NCBI GenBank assembly: GCA_033557685.1
Contig: JAWQRN010000401.1
Span: 1-30,196 of the forward strand
Length of the DNA stretch: 30,196 bases
DNA from: Sperchopsis tessellata
Lineage: Eukaryota > Arthropoda > Insecta > Coleoptera > Hydrophilidae
Direction of reading: 5' to 3'
The position numbers were made by a program, and so were the translations under genes. The notes under the pieces were generated by a model. That model saw nothing but the letters and a program-made list of their open reading frames with translations. It had not been told where the DNA came from and searched no databases. Numbering within the stretch: position 1 is the stretch's first letter; each line of letters opens with the position of its first letter. Of the stretch, positions 10,501 through 20,840 are shown piece by piece.

Positions 10501-10765
10501 ACCTACTTTTCAGTTTTATTGGTAATATAACTTCGGTGTTCTTTGTATCTGACTTTAAAGCAGCGGTCGTCCTGACCAGCGTGTCTTTGTTTCTCACCAA
10601 CATGCTACGGAAGATATATATGGATCAGAAGCCAATGGAATGGTGTGGACAAAGGTTGCAGAGATATTACATTAAATCTTGTTATTTGGCTACAACAAAA
10701 TTAGTGGTGACGTACTAGTACTCGAACTGAATAACACTCATGTAAAATTTATAATATTTTGATCC

Positions 10766-10786
10766 AGATACGTGGATGATGTCTTT
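10766..10786 (+). other. Isolated RYVDDVF peptide (reverse-transcriptase-like box)
   Basis: These seven codons spell RYVDDVF, the form of the catalytic YxDD box found in Penelope-like reverse transcriptases. A stop codon lies two codons upstream (10760-10762) and no adjoining reverse transcriptase block was recognised, so it may be a tiny relic or chance. Confidence 0.2.
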
Positions 10787-10789
10787 TTT

Positions 10790-12445
10790 TATTATTTAAG
10801 TAGAAATAACTATCATGATGTACTTATACATATACATTATACATATACTTTGATGTGTTGAAATCAACTTGTCTTAAGTCATATTATTAACCACGTTTTA
10901 ATCACAGTATTATGTTGATAAATATAAGGCAGTTAAAAATTAAAGTGAAAAAATGCACTGCATTTATCCCATACAGTTCCAGACATAGGATTTTTTTTAC
11001 ATAAAAGGAGAGAAATTTAGGCTTACTCTCTGGATGATCGCGTCATCCTTTAAGACGTACTCAGAAAGAGTAGCAACGTCTGCATTTGGTAAATATAACA
11101 CGATATAGACTGTGATTAAACTCTGTCCTGGATATAGTGTTACTTCGATTTTTACCATATTAATATGTGACAATATCTTAAATCTTACACTTATCTCCTA
11201 CATTACCTATTGCAGTTCGTTTTAGCAACAAACGTATAATTCTCCAAGTAAATATTATTTACGTACTTGCTTAAATATTACTCCTTAAAAATCGTTGCCT
11301 TTTTTTGAAGTGGAATCCAAATTGTGTACTGTTAAGTTCACAAATACATGAAATCTGAATTGGTTGACATCAAAGCTTTTTCCCATTCAAAAAGCAAAGC
11401 AAATCGTAGCTAATATCTCGGTTCTGTAGAACTGTAGACAAAGTTCGTAAGATAACGACTTCGGTGGTAAATAACGCTGATTACTTTGTACCAGGGTTAA
11501 AATCCGACCTCTGGCGTATAAATAAATGTCATGAATCCACCGTGAAAACCGAGGAGAGTAAACTGGATAATATTTCTGAACTTCATTAGAAGAACTTTCA
11601 TTTCACGATATTTGATTTCGTTTCCTTCGTTTCCTCATCTTCTAAAACATAGAAAATATTGCACTTTTGTCGAAATTCAGTTTGAGTTTAACATGTAAAA
11701 TACGCTTCGAGACTAGCAGCTAATGTTTTATTTATTTGAAAACAGCCTTTCTGTTGAACAATCAGATGAAATGTATACTAACCACTTCCTAGTAGAAAAA
11801 ATATTATTATAATTTATAACCTAACTTTCCAATGTACGGGTATGATTCGGCTAATTTTTCACTCAAATATTACCCTGGTCCTTTGGCAATTATTGCTTGT
11901 GAAGAAATTTGCTCGCGGCTTCTAGAAAATCGCCGTAACAAGCACTCTTGACAACATTTAATAATTAATAAGTTCGGCAATACTGCCTGTGAAATTATGT
12001 GTTACGATGAGAAATTTTTAGGATAAGTGGTTATAATTCTTTAATGATGTCATAAAGGAAATGCGTTAATTCATTACATCAATACAACTAGTTAGTGAAT
12101 GTCCACGTGGACTGAACTTAACATTTAACAGTGACCTTTTACAAATGTCTGACATGAAAATGTCGCTGCATAAAAATATTATTTTTGGTTAAATTAGTTT
12201 TTACCTACACTAGATTAAATAATGTATTTCTTTCGCATAACCTATATCTACTCAATTGTCATCCAAAATTCGACGAAATATTTTTTGGTACAAAAATAAA
12301 AATTTTCAAATTAATATTTTTCTGCATAATCCTTTAGCTCTGAACAGTAAATGGACACCCAAAACGATCAGTACACCTTAGACTAGTATAATACTTTCTA
12401 TTTGGAATGTATTTTAACCGAAAGTAAAGCGCTGGAACATGGTTC
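10790..12445. other. Stretch without a recognised gene
   Basis: No frame on either strand looks like a known protein. The sequence is AT-rich with no clear repeat structure apart from a weak near-repeat of GGCAAT...TGTGAA at about 11885-11910 and 11974-11992. Confidence 0.45.
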
Positions 12446-12449
12446 GGCG

Positions 12450-13150
12450 CGATGATAATGATAATAATTTATTTGCTTTCCAAGTATATGAGCATTATAT
12501 GTACATCTCTATCTAGAATTTAGTAAAGAAATTGAAAGTTTCCCCAAACAATCAAAAATATAAAACATCTTGCGCAATGAAATACCTCTTGATCTCGCCC
12601 AGTTTAAATATTCAATATAATGCTGATGGTTAAACAGGAAATCTTTTCAGAATTAAGCTTGCATTCATTTGAAGTAAACCTTCTTTGGGCCACTACTAGG
12701 CATTGGCTTAACTATGCCCTGCATTGTGGTACATCTGCAGCGCCTGCAAGTATTAAATATTTTTCTATTTGCCGAATCGCTTCTGAACAATTTATTAATG
12801 TAAATAAATAACAAGAACGAACCAATAAAGCTGCCCTGCGGAAAGCCCTTATTCACCTTTTAAACTGCTATTTTTGCTTATTTATGATAGCATTTAGCTT
12901 CTACCACTTAGATAGAGACGAAATGGTTCGAGAAATATGCATCTTACTCCATATGACTCCATTTTTCTCAATAGAATGTTGTGAGATCCGCAGTCAAAGG
13001 CCTTGCTGAGATCGACAAACGCCGCCTCGGTAACGCCATTCCCCTTAAACACTTTCACAATAAAATCGACCACCCGCATCACGGAACCCGATGTTGAATA
13101 TCCCTCCTTGTACGCGAAATGACCAAGCGTGAAGATGCTGTATAACACAA
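12450..13150 (-). pseudogene. CR1/Jockey-like LINE relic: reverse transcriptase core and 3' tail
   Basis: This is part of a non-LTR reverse transcriptase, the enzyme that copies element RNA at a nicked target. Minus-strand blocks are YKEGYSTSGSVMRVVDF (about 13105-13055), AAFVDLSKAFDCGSHNILL (about 13022-12966, keeping the first catalytic Asp), a RLYLSGRS block (about 12917-12894), then after in-frame stops NKGFPQGSFIGSFLLFIYIN (about 12855-12795), which is the family's GxPQGS block. The expected YADD box is not readable in the decayed segment downstream. The probable 3' end is at about 12450, where the minus strand carries an ATTATCATTATC tail, a simple-repeat end typical of CR1-like elements. 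It is 5' truncated: no endonuclease is seen above 13150. Confidence 0.8.
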
Positions 13151-15389
13151 ATAGTGCATAATCACAGACAGGCTAGAAATACGCGTCTAATTATTTGGGT
13201 CATTTATATCTCTATGCTTAGAAATAGGAAAAACCCAAGCCAGTTGGAGCTGATTATGAAATATTCTAGACTGAAACTGAAATATTTGATTGTAAGTACC
13301 ATAATTAGCTCGAGGCATCTCTTAATTACTCCAGCGTTAAAACAGAGGGATGATAGACGATGATATCCATCCATCTTCTACACCATATTAGTACTAGATG
13401 TTAGCCTAAAACACATAATAATAATAATTCTTGTTTAGTGAAAAACAAATTCATAATCTAAAGATCTATTTATATTATTTTTTATTCCTCTAAGTTTACC
13501 ACATGCTGGTCATTACTGTTTTTTCGAAATCCTGTACCCTTTATAAGATGTTTATTTCTTCTCTGGTGCACTCCTATGTAGGCTTTTATCATTAACACAA
13601 GCCCTATCTGATCAGAATATTAAAGGGCTATTAGCAAAATATCCTAAGCCAGAAATCCTTATCAAAATTTGTCTGAGGATACGACATAAATATATGATCA
13701 ATGTATTTTTAAATAATTGAGAATTATGAGTGTAGTAAAAGCCTTCAATTCACGCTCTGTGCGCAGGATTTAAATTAATTGATATCCCCTTTGAGCATTT
13801 TGTGATAATATCTCTGTAATTACTGTTTTGCTTGACAGTTTGTGTTGTTTATAATTTTGAAATTACAATATATTATAAAATTGTAGACTAACTTGATTTC
13901 TTTCAATATGTTATCATCATTTAAGCGATACTGAAGTATACTAAGCTATTTAACGAAATGAAAATATATTACTCATATCCTGCGTAAAAAGCACTCGCTA
14001 AGTTATTTAATAATCAATTGGTTTAAACCTGAATGGTTATATATTTATTTCATTACGCTAACACTAAAGTACCTTAACCTGGATTTGATCAAACGATAGA
14101 CGAGGAATGAGCGAATTTAGGTAATAATTAAACATGAGAGAGTTTGTCATAAAATATGTAATAGTTGAAATGAAAGTGTTTTTTTTTAACAATCGACAAT
14201 AATACTTCCTTGAAACTAAAACCAATGAATGCGCCGAAATTTTTATTACCATTTCAGGAAGTTAACAATTAAAATCAAACAAATTGTTTATGCTCCAACA
14301 AATAATTGTATGTTCGTTATCTAACAAATACCAAAGAATCAATTAGAGCCCCAATTGCTAATGAAGTATTTCAAATTCACCACTGGGTATGTGTGAACTA
14401 AAGAACAAAGATAATTACAGTGTTAATTACTCCACCGTATTTGATTGATATCCGACATGCCATGAGATAAATGCGAAAAATTCAAGTCAGTTTTAACAAG
14501 AAACTATACTGGCAGTTTCGTCGCGGGCGTATCATCGTTAACTGTTTAACCGCTAGACTTTCATCGCGGGCGTTTCCTCACCGATCTGTGTATTTAACAA
14601 TGTTTTTTCTTTTAATTTTTATATATATTTTTATAATTTGTTTCTTTTGTGTAATGTACAACATACAAATATAAAGACGTAATTCGCAATACATAATATT
14701 ATTTAATCTTTTTCTCTTTTGTTATATATTCTTACGGTGTTATCATCAAGGCTTTAACCAATTTCTTAATGATAAACCGTTAGAATATGTTGAGAATTAT
14801 TGTTATTACATAATTTATAGTATTTTACAGTAAATAAATGTAAAATGGAAAAGAATAACTCAATCATTATTTGTGCATATTCCTGACCAATTATTACGCA
14901 CGTGTCTTAAACTTATTGCTGTTGACACATAACATAAAACGATTTGTAGGTTCATCAACATACAATAATTGTGTTGACTGCATGCGCATTTATATTTCAT
15001 GTGTGCAAGCTTTGTTATTTGTTGAGCTCATACATAATGCATGAATGCGCTTGGTTTGATAAATGGTGCCATTGAAAATGATAAAATTTCATTTTGTAAC
15101 TTGATATAAACTTTTACCGTGAGGGCAAGCAAAAGCAGTCTGTAGACGACATCTTGATAGGATGCCAAAAAGGGAAGACGCGCAAACAGAATGACGGGCA
15201 AACATATTTACCAAGCAGACTTCTCCTCAGGCGCTAGGGACTTCTACAAAAATATAGACGTCCACAAAAATCGGTTTTAGTAAAACTGTTCTACTATATT
15301 TTCACGTAAAAAGGAAAATATGAAATTCTTTACTAAAATTCTGATTGTTGTCTGAAATTGACGTATTCTTAGATTGTATTTTGTTGGTA
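13151..15389. other. Stretch without a recognised gene
   Basis: AT-rich DNA with short spurious frames. A small GC-rich patch holds TCGCGGGCGT twice (about 14521-14530 and 14566-14575), 45 bp apart. A short ATAATAATAATAAT run lies near 13417-13430. No gene or transposon family can be assigned. Confidence 0.45.
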
Positions 15390-15698
15390 TATTTCCACTG
15401 TTTGTACAATTTGTTTTGTTGAGGGATGGCAAATAAAATGCGCCGTTTCGACCATTTATTCTGTGGTCGTATTCAAGCCTCGAATAACAATGCAAAAAGA
15501 TTAAGTTCTCTTAGAAATTCGAATTTCACTACCGTGGTTACAGACAGCTTTATTGACAGTGACAGTGACAATAAAATTCGAATTACCGTGAGAACTTGCA
15601 TTTTTATTTGGAGCTTGGTTATGACCACATAATAAATGGTCGAAATGGCCTATTTTTTGCCATCCATCAACAAACAAATTGTACAAGCAGTGGAAATA
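15390..15698. repeat. Long inverted repeat (foldback), arms of about 130 bp
   Basis: The left arm (about 15390-15527) and right arm (about 15572-15698) are reverse complements with scattered differences and small indels. Shared landmarks are TTTCCACTG, TGTACAATTTGTTT, GGATGGCAAA, TTTCGACCATTTATT, AAAATGCAAG-like and AATTCGAATTT. As a result, frames on opposite strands encode similar peptides (FDHLFCGRIQASNNNA and FDHLLCGHNQAPNKNA), a by-product of the symmetry and not evidence of genes. The spacer of about 44 bp contains GACAGTGACAGTGACA. Weaker similarity may extend beyond both outer edges. Confidence 0.85.
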
Positions 15699-15842
15699 GA
15701 CCGATAACATCCAATATAAATATGTTTCTGTTATAGTTATGCAAAATTAGAATTAGTGTCTGTGCCGTAATTCTTATTAATACTAGTCTAGTCTGAGACT
15801 TATTGGATATACTTCCCGATCTTTCCTACAAGTTCCACTAGG

Positions 15843-16089
15843 TTAGGTTTTTGTCTTCTGGGCCCCTTCATGTAATTGAAACGAATTTTTAAGGAATCCC
15901 CTGCTAAAAGGTAAAAGTAGCTTCGTAGTTGAAATGATGCCTTCCACCTTGATCTCCCGAAAACCCCTGGCACTCATAAAAGCAGTAAAATTTGATGCTT
16001 CATCAAGATTTCGTGGAACGTAAAATGCCCTGCCATAATCCCTTCTTGTATCCATCGCTCGGTTGCATTTCACCGGTTTCGGCACAGCA
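15843..16089 (-). CDS. Unassigned open frame, possible 3' exon
   Basis: An open minus-strand frame of about 80 codons ends in TAA at 15843-15845. Its composition is more protein-like than that of neighbouring frames, with a mixed charged middle (for example RRDYGRAFYVPRNLDEA and ARGFREIKVEGI). I do not recognise the family. A plausible splice acceptor, TTTCATATTTTTAG, ends at 16090, giving this left boundary; the frame itself stays open to 16118. It lies about 100 bp downstream of another unexplained open frame (16194-16433) on the same strand. It may be a host exon, part of an unknown transposon, or a decayed piece of either. No signal peptide or membrane segment is visible. Confidence 0.3.
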
Positions 16090-16193
16090 CTAAAAATATG
16101 AAATAATCTTAAATGCAACTGGGAAAATACAGGGCTTTACGGTTGCTACACATGTCGTGATCTTTGCTCTTCTACGGCTGTCAGTTTGTTATT

Positions 16194-16433
16194 TCAGATA
16201 TCTACGTCATATGTAAATCCGTCTGGGAGTTGTTTTTTCTCTGATGGGAGCATTTTTTTGATGTGTATATCTCGAGATAATTCAGTCGGCGGTATTTTTG
16301 CGGAATTTGGTTTGAAGTGTTGTTGATTCTTTCCACTTGAATTTTGAACGATAAAGCCATTTTTTTGTGAGAATCTTAATCTGGGATCAGTACACGAATA
16401 TTTTCTATTTACAATATGTATAGCAAATTGAGC
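16194..16433 (-). CDS. Unassigned open frame without ATG, possible internal exon
   Basis: The minus strand is open for 79 codons from just after a TAA (16434-16436) to TGA (16194-16196), with the only Met late in the frame. The peptide is hydrophilic and varied, with RKYSCTDPRLRFSQKNG, IPPTELSRDIHIKKMLPSE and KKQLPDGFTYDVDI, unlike the lysine/asparagine/phenylalanine noise of surrounding frames. A GT at the DV codons near the end (TATGACGTAGAT) could be a splice donor, giving an intron of roughly 115 bp to the acceptor at 16090. However, joining there places the downstream frame out of phase, so a simple two-exon gene needs another donor or a later frameshift. Family unknown. Confidence 0.3.
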   Translation of the reverse strand, partial: AQFAIHIVNRKYSCTDPRLRFSQKNGFIVQNSSGKNQQHFKPNSAKIPPTELSRDIHIKKMLPSEKKQLPDGFTYDVDI

Positions 16434-16436
16434 TTA

Positions 16437-17074
16437 ATTTCAGTGTAGAATTTTGTAAATAGTTTCCTTTCTCTAGATAAGTTAAAATATACACCCCTCA
16501 TGCATGTTTTGCTGCATATGTATATACGAAACCTTCATACAGTCATAATGTAAATATTTAAAAACCAATGTATCCTAAATTAAATAAGTAATTATTTTAG
16601 TGAAGGTTAACACGTGCGCTGTGCGCGTGCTATTCAAATGAAAAGGAAAAAAACAACAATATTCAACTCGTATACTAGAACCTTAGTTTTCAATTTTTTA
16701 TATATTGGTATTTTTATTTTAACAATTTAAATAAAAGTCGAAATAAAACCAATATTGAATATGGTTTGAGTGCTTATATTTTGATCTAATTTTTCTTGGG
16801 AAAGATTTTGTGATGGCACAATTTTAACTTCAGTTCTGTTTTATCAATTGTAAGTCATTTAACACAGATAAAATGTGATTTCTAATTTTAAATGGATGAA
16901 AATATTATTTTCGAAGAAGGATTTGGCTTTAACATTCCTGAGTTTCAGAAAGAAATATGAATAAATAGTATAAAAGGTCTGATTATAAATTTTACTTAAA
17001 ATATAAACAAATATAATGGTTAAATTATAACAGTTTTTGCATGATTGACTCAAAATTTTGACAGTTGAAGTATT
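16437..17074. other. Stretch without a recognised gene
   Basis: AT-rich DNA. A short GC-rich patch CACGTGCGCTGTGCGCGTG lies near 16611-16629. The open frame at 16859-17140 (minus) is explained at its start by the inverted repeat that begins near 17075 and is otherwise low-complexity. Confidence 0.45.
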
Positions 17075-17395
17075 TGTCTTCAGGGAGATAACCTTATGTT
17101 GGCTTTTCTTTTTGTCGACGTTGCGTCCACCGTTGCACATATAGCTCTTAAAAGTGCTAGCTCTTAAATATGTCAGGTGTAGCTGCCGACCAGCTCTAAA
17201 TAGTATAGACTGACATGTAGCTCTCAGAAGTGCTAGTCATAAAATAATACAAACACATAGCACTTTTCAGTGCTGCATGGCAGTCTACAATTATCACTTT
17301 TAAGAGCTACATGTCTTGATAATATTCCCTGCAACTGTGGACGAAACGTCGGCAGAAAAGTCAGCACAAGGTTATCTCTCGGAAAACCTGAAGAT
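17075..17395. repeat. Nested foldback repeat with two pairs of inverted arms
   Basis: The outer arms are about 17075-17160 and 17293-17395. Read toward the outside, both carry AGCTCTTAAAAGTG-type, TGCAACnGTGGACGnAACGTCG and AAGGTTATCTC; the right arm has a 15-bp insertion between the first two landmarks. The inner arms are 17206-17234 and 17259-17287, 29 bp each with five mismatches, sharing TAGACTG and AAGTGCT. A further direct near-copy of ATGTAGCTCT..AAGTGCTAG appears at 17138-17160 and 17214-17236. The frames at 16859-17140 (minus) and 17270-17476 (plus) share a GRNV-type peptide only because of this symmetry. Confidence 0.8.
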
Positions 17396-18199
17396 ATTTA
17401 TTGTGGCCGTGGAAGCCCACGTACTGAATTAGAAAGCTTATGTGTTTGGACGGATGTTGAATTGCAAGTCGTCTAAAAATGTGGACACTAGAGAATTATT
17501 GCGAAGAAGATGTACAAACAAGACAATAGAAGGCAAAAAAGAGGTAAACTAAGGACGAAACAAGCGCTTAAATCAGGTTGAAATAGAATTGAAACACGAG
17601 ATCGGAAACATAAACTAAAAACTTTTTAAATGTAAACAACTAGAATGTCTTATAAACATGTCGTACAAAAACGTTATGGAAAAGTGTGCTATTTAGAGAA
17701 TTAAATATTTTAAATTTATTAGATGGAAAGGAATTGTCTATAATAGTTATTTTCAAATTACGAAATAAAGAGAATACATAGATATTTTATTAACTTTAAC
17801 CTAGTTCAGAACGTGGTAGGAACAGGGTTTGAAATCAATTACGTTTCAACTAGTGAAATAAACTTTGTATATGAGTAAATCAATATCATGGTGTATACTG
17901 ACCACTCTTAAATTTAGGAATTTGAACTTGAACAACAAGAATGTTTGAGAATAGTAAGATTGATTTTATGGTAAAACACTTGATTAAGATTCTTTACACG
18001 GTACACTCATAGATTGAAATTTTCCATATGCTATGGGTTTTAGTTTATATCATATAAAAAAACTTTTTTTTATTATACACTCAAATTCTCTTACAATCGT
18101 CTACGAAGAGATAAACTTCCACTCACTTAACATATTCGTTAAGCTAGATAACATTTACACAAATTCATGTATATAGACTACAATGCGTTTTTTTTTTTG
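17396..18199. other. Stretch without a recognised gene
   Basis: No frame or repeat of note was found. The sequence is AT-rich and lies between the foldback repeat and the 3' end of a LINE relic. Confidence 0.45.
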
Positions 18200-20400
18200 T
18201 AATATTTTAATTTTTAACGTCTTCATTGAGATCACACACAGATACAGAATAAAAATAAAAACATAACAATAAACAACTATACACTCCTTTCATGTCATAC
18301 ACTAAATGTGGGATTATAATAATAATAACAATAATAAATCGATTTATTGAAATCCCAAAAGCATATACAAAAGTTTGAAAATACAAATATGTAAAAACGA
18401 GTCCCATGAGCAGATAAAAACATACACCCAGAGATCTCATAAGCAACTCAAAGCAACACAACACACAACCATTCTGTTCACAAATCACATACCCAAGTCT
18501 ATACTTTCATTCATTAGTAAGGACCTCAATCTACGTCTGAAAGTCTGAAAACCTAACGATAAAAATTAATAGGGTTAGAGTTATACACTTTCTAGGCAAC
18601 ATAACTAAAGGATCTCTTATATGTCTCCAAACGGTGTGCATGAATACATAAAACGTTGGGCCTCCTAATATTAATGTTATGAACATCAGTCCTGAAACTA
18701 ACTTTATTCTATAGATACGGACGACTAAGCTCATCCACCACTTTATTTATAAGAAAAGCCCAATGAAAACAGCGATGCTGGGACATGATCAACCAACCAC
18801 ACCAAGCAATCCCGCTTACGCAAACCATAAATGAATCTTAGGCAAGAGTTTTGAAGCCGCTGGACACGCATAAGATCAACTCTATCTATACATGCATGAC
18901 ATACGGTAATCAAAAAAATTCAAAAGAGAACCAGTGAATAATCGCAAAGAAGAATCCTTAAATTCTGGCCCAAAACATACCTATGCGAGTATAACACTTT
19001 TAGTGCAGCATAACCACACTGTAGCAATTTTGAAACATGACTCTTAAGCCGAAGATTGGTATCAAAGCAAACACCCAAATTACGGCATGCCTAAGAAGCG
19101 GGTAATATGCGATCTACAATAAAAATCTCAACATCTCTGTTTGCCAGCAAGCGAGAAACACGACAACCAAATACCATGATCGACGAATTTGATGGATTAA
19201 TAAGTAACGAATGTCTCTGAGAAAGTGATAAAAGCCTCGACAACACTAAGTGCAGCAAACGAATTATAAATCTGTGTATCATCGGTGTACAAATGGTATT
19301 TACAATATTTCAAAGAACTGGAAGGAAATGACGTATAAATAATATACGAAAGTGGCCCAATAATGGAACCTTGAGGAACACCAGATGTCACAAAAATAGG
19401 GCTAGATAATACTCCACCAAGGCTGATAAACATTGTTACCGCACCCTACCCAAGATCAATGTAGTGCAAAATGGAAGGAAATAATTTACACTTGAGAATA
19501 TAAAAGGCCTTGGAGTAGTCCAGCAGCACCAACACTGTAAGTCTCCCGTCATCGATAGCCCTAAGAATATCATCCGTCAAGCCCAACAAAGCAGTAGCAC
19601 ATTCATAATCAAGCCGGAACCCAGATTGATTCAACGGTAGCAATTGAAATCGGTTCGAGTGTTCATGCAAATTGAATGATCATAATCCTTTCGCACACTT
19701 TAGATAAGGTGGACAAAATGCTAATTGGCTGCAAGTCATTGCATGTCTTGCTCGATTTAAACGTACAAATAGGAATAATAAGTGCAGTTTTCCACTAAAT
19801 CTCAAATATATCTGTTCCTTGCATTTTAACCATTATATTTCAAGCTGTACCCTTACTACTGTGCCAGTTTTAATACTCTTAAACTGAATTTAACTGCTAT
19901 CGTCAAGTTATCCATATACATATTACATAATATTATCTTATAAAATAATTCTTTTGGAAAATAATAAACCTAACAATGTGAAGATGGTTGATGACCGCAA
20001 TCGACAAACTGTCTCCTTAATAAGGCGGAAAACATCCACAGCCTCGGAAAAAGAAATAAAAATGATCTATAAAAGACTCCTCATAAAGAGTGTCATTGTT
20101 GGCATCTTATAGATACAAAATTAGATCGTAAACCGCTGGAAATAAATTCGATGTTGTTGAGGCATATTCCCAAGCCACGCTAAGACCAAACCGAATATTT
20201 TATGCATGCGACAAAGGGACATGAAAATAAATTTTCCCAACGAATTCGCTTTTCTCCATTCACTGAATTGTGTGCATATTGGATCGACATTCGAAATCAA
20301 TCTGGTTTTGCTTGTGCATCCAATTGATCCAAGGGGAGTAAATTTGACGGATACATGAGAAATGAATTACATGCCGTCTGAGTGGAAGCGGTTTTGCGCC
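18200..20400 (-). pseudogene. CR1/Jockey-like LINE relic: most of ORF2 and 3' end
   Basis: Minus-strand reading gives a linker block SFSEAVDVFRLIKE (about 20060-20020), then ALIIPICTFKSSKTCND and LQPISILSTLSKVCERI (about 19790-19690), QSGFRLDYECATALLGLTDD (about 19627-19568), VLVLLDYSKAFYILK (about 19537-19493, keeping the first catalytic Asp), VTSGVPQGSIIGPL (about 19392-19350), and YCKYHLYTDDTQIYNSF (about 19310-19260, with TDD where the family has ADD). A C-terminal block PNVLCIHAHRLETYKRSF (about 18660-18607) is in another frame. The last part is 3' untranslated and has a TTATTATTGTTATTATTAT tail (about 18318-18345 on the plus strand). The 20100-20400 part may be the end of the endonuclease. 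Frameshifts and stops throughout make it dead. It differs in sequence from the 12450-13150 relic, so it is a different subfamily. Confidence 0.85.
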
Positions 20401-20840
20401 TGCCTTTACTACATATTTCAATGTTTTCTAAAGTTTAGTTCAAAATATTTTCTTGTAAAAGTAGCAATTCTGTGTCAACAGGAAATAAAAATTTTGCACA
20501 TCAAATTGCATTGTAGGTATATATGTTTATTTTTTTAAATTACAACTGAGTAGAAGCGCACAATACCCAGAACTAGTAAACAAAGTCATAGGTCCATAAC
20601 TACCATAATTCCTTTATTCATATAATTCTCTCTAAGTTATAGATGTGTCCATTTGAATGTTTGTCTTCAACCGAACAATGCAATGCAATTTTTTATTAGT
20701 CGATTAATCGATTATTCCCCTAATAATTTATTAGTCCATTATTAAGTAGTAATTGATTTCAAACGTAATAAGCAGTGACGTTTATTTATTTTTTCAAGGA
20801 TTTACGTATTTTCTAATAATACTCCACAATTTTACTTTAA
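20401..20840. other. Intergenic stretch with a short CGATTA palindrome
   Basis: There is no gene. At 20693-20748 the sequence TTAGTCGATTAATCGATTA is followed by a decayed mirror (TAATAATTTATTAGTCCATTATTA). This resembles the motif of the repeats at 3393-3690 and 24710-24965 but lacks their head segment, so it may be a fragment or chance. Confidence 0.4.

Noticed and set aside
11490..11520. GGGTTAAAATCC as a tRNA B box
   Set aside because: No A box at the right distance and no cloverleaf can be drawn.
15426..15710. Two opposite-strand genes encoding related FDHL-CG proteins
   Set aside because: The similarity is fully explained by the inverted repeat; neither frame has family resemblance.
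17270..17476. Plus-strand gene with CNCGRNVGRKV peptide
   Set aside because: The peptide recurs on the opposite strand at 16859-17140 because of the foldback arms; not a gene.
18207..18734. Minus-strand hydrophobic frames as small membrane proteins
   Set aside because: They lie in the C-terminal and 3' untranslated part of the LINE relic; the true reading at about 18660-18607 is in another frame.
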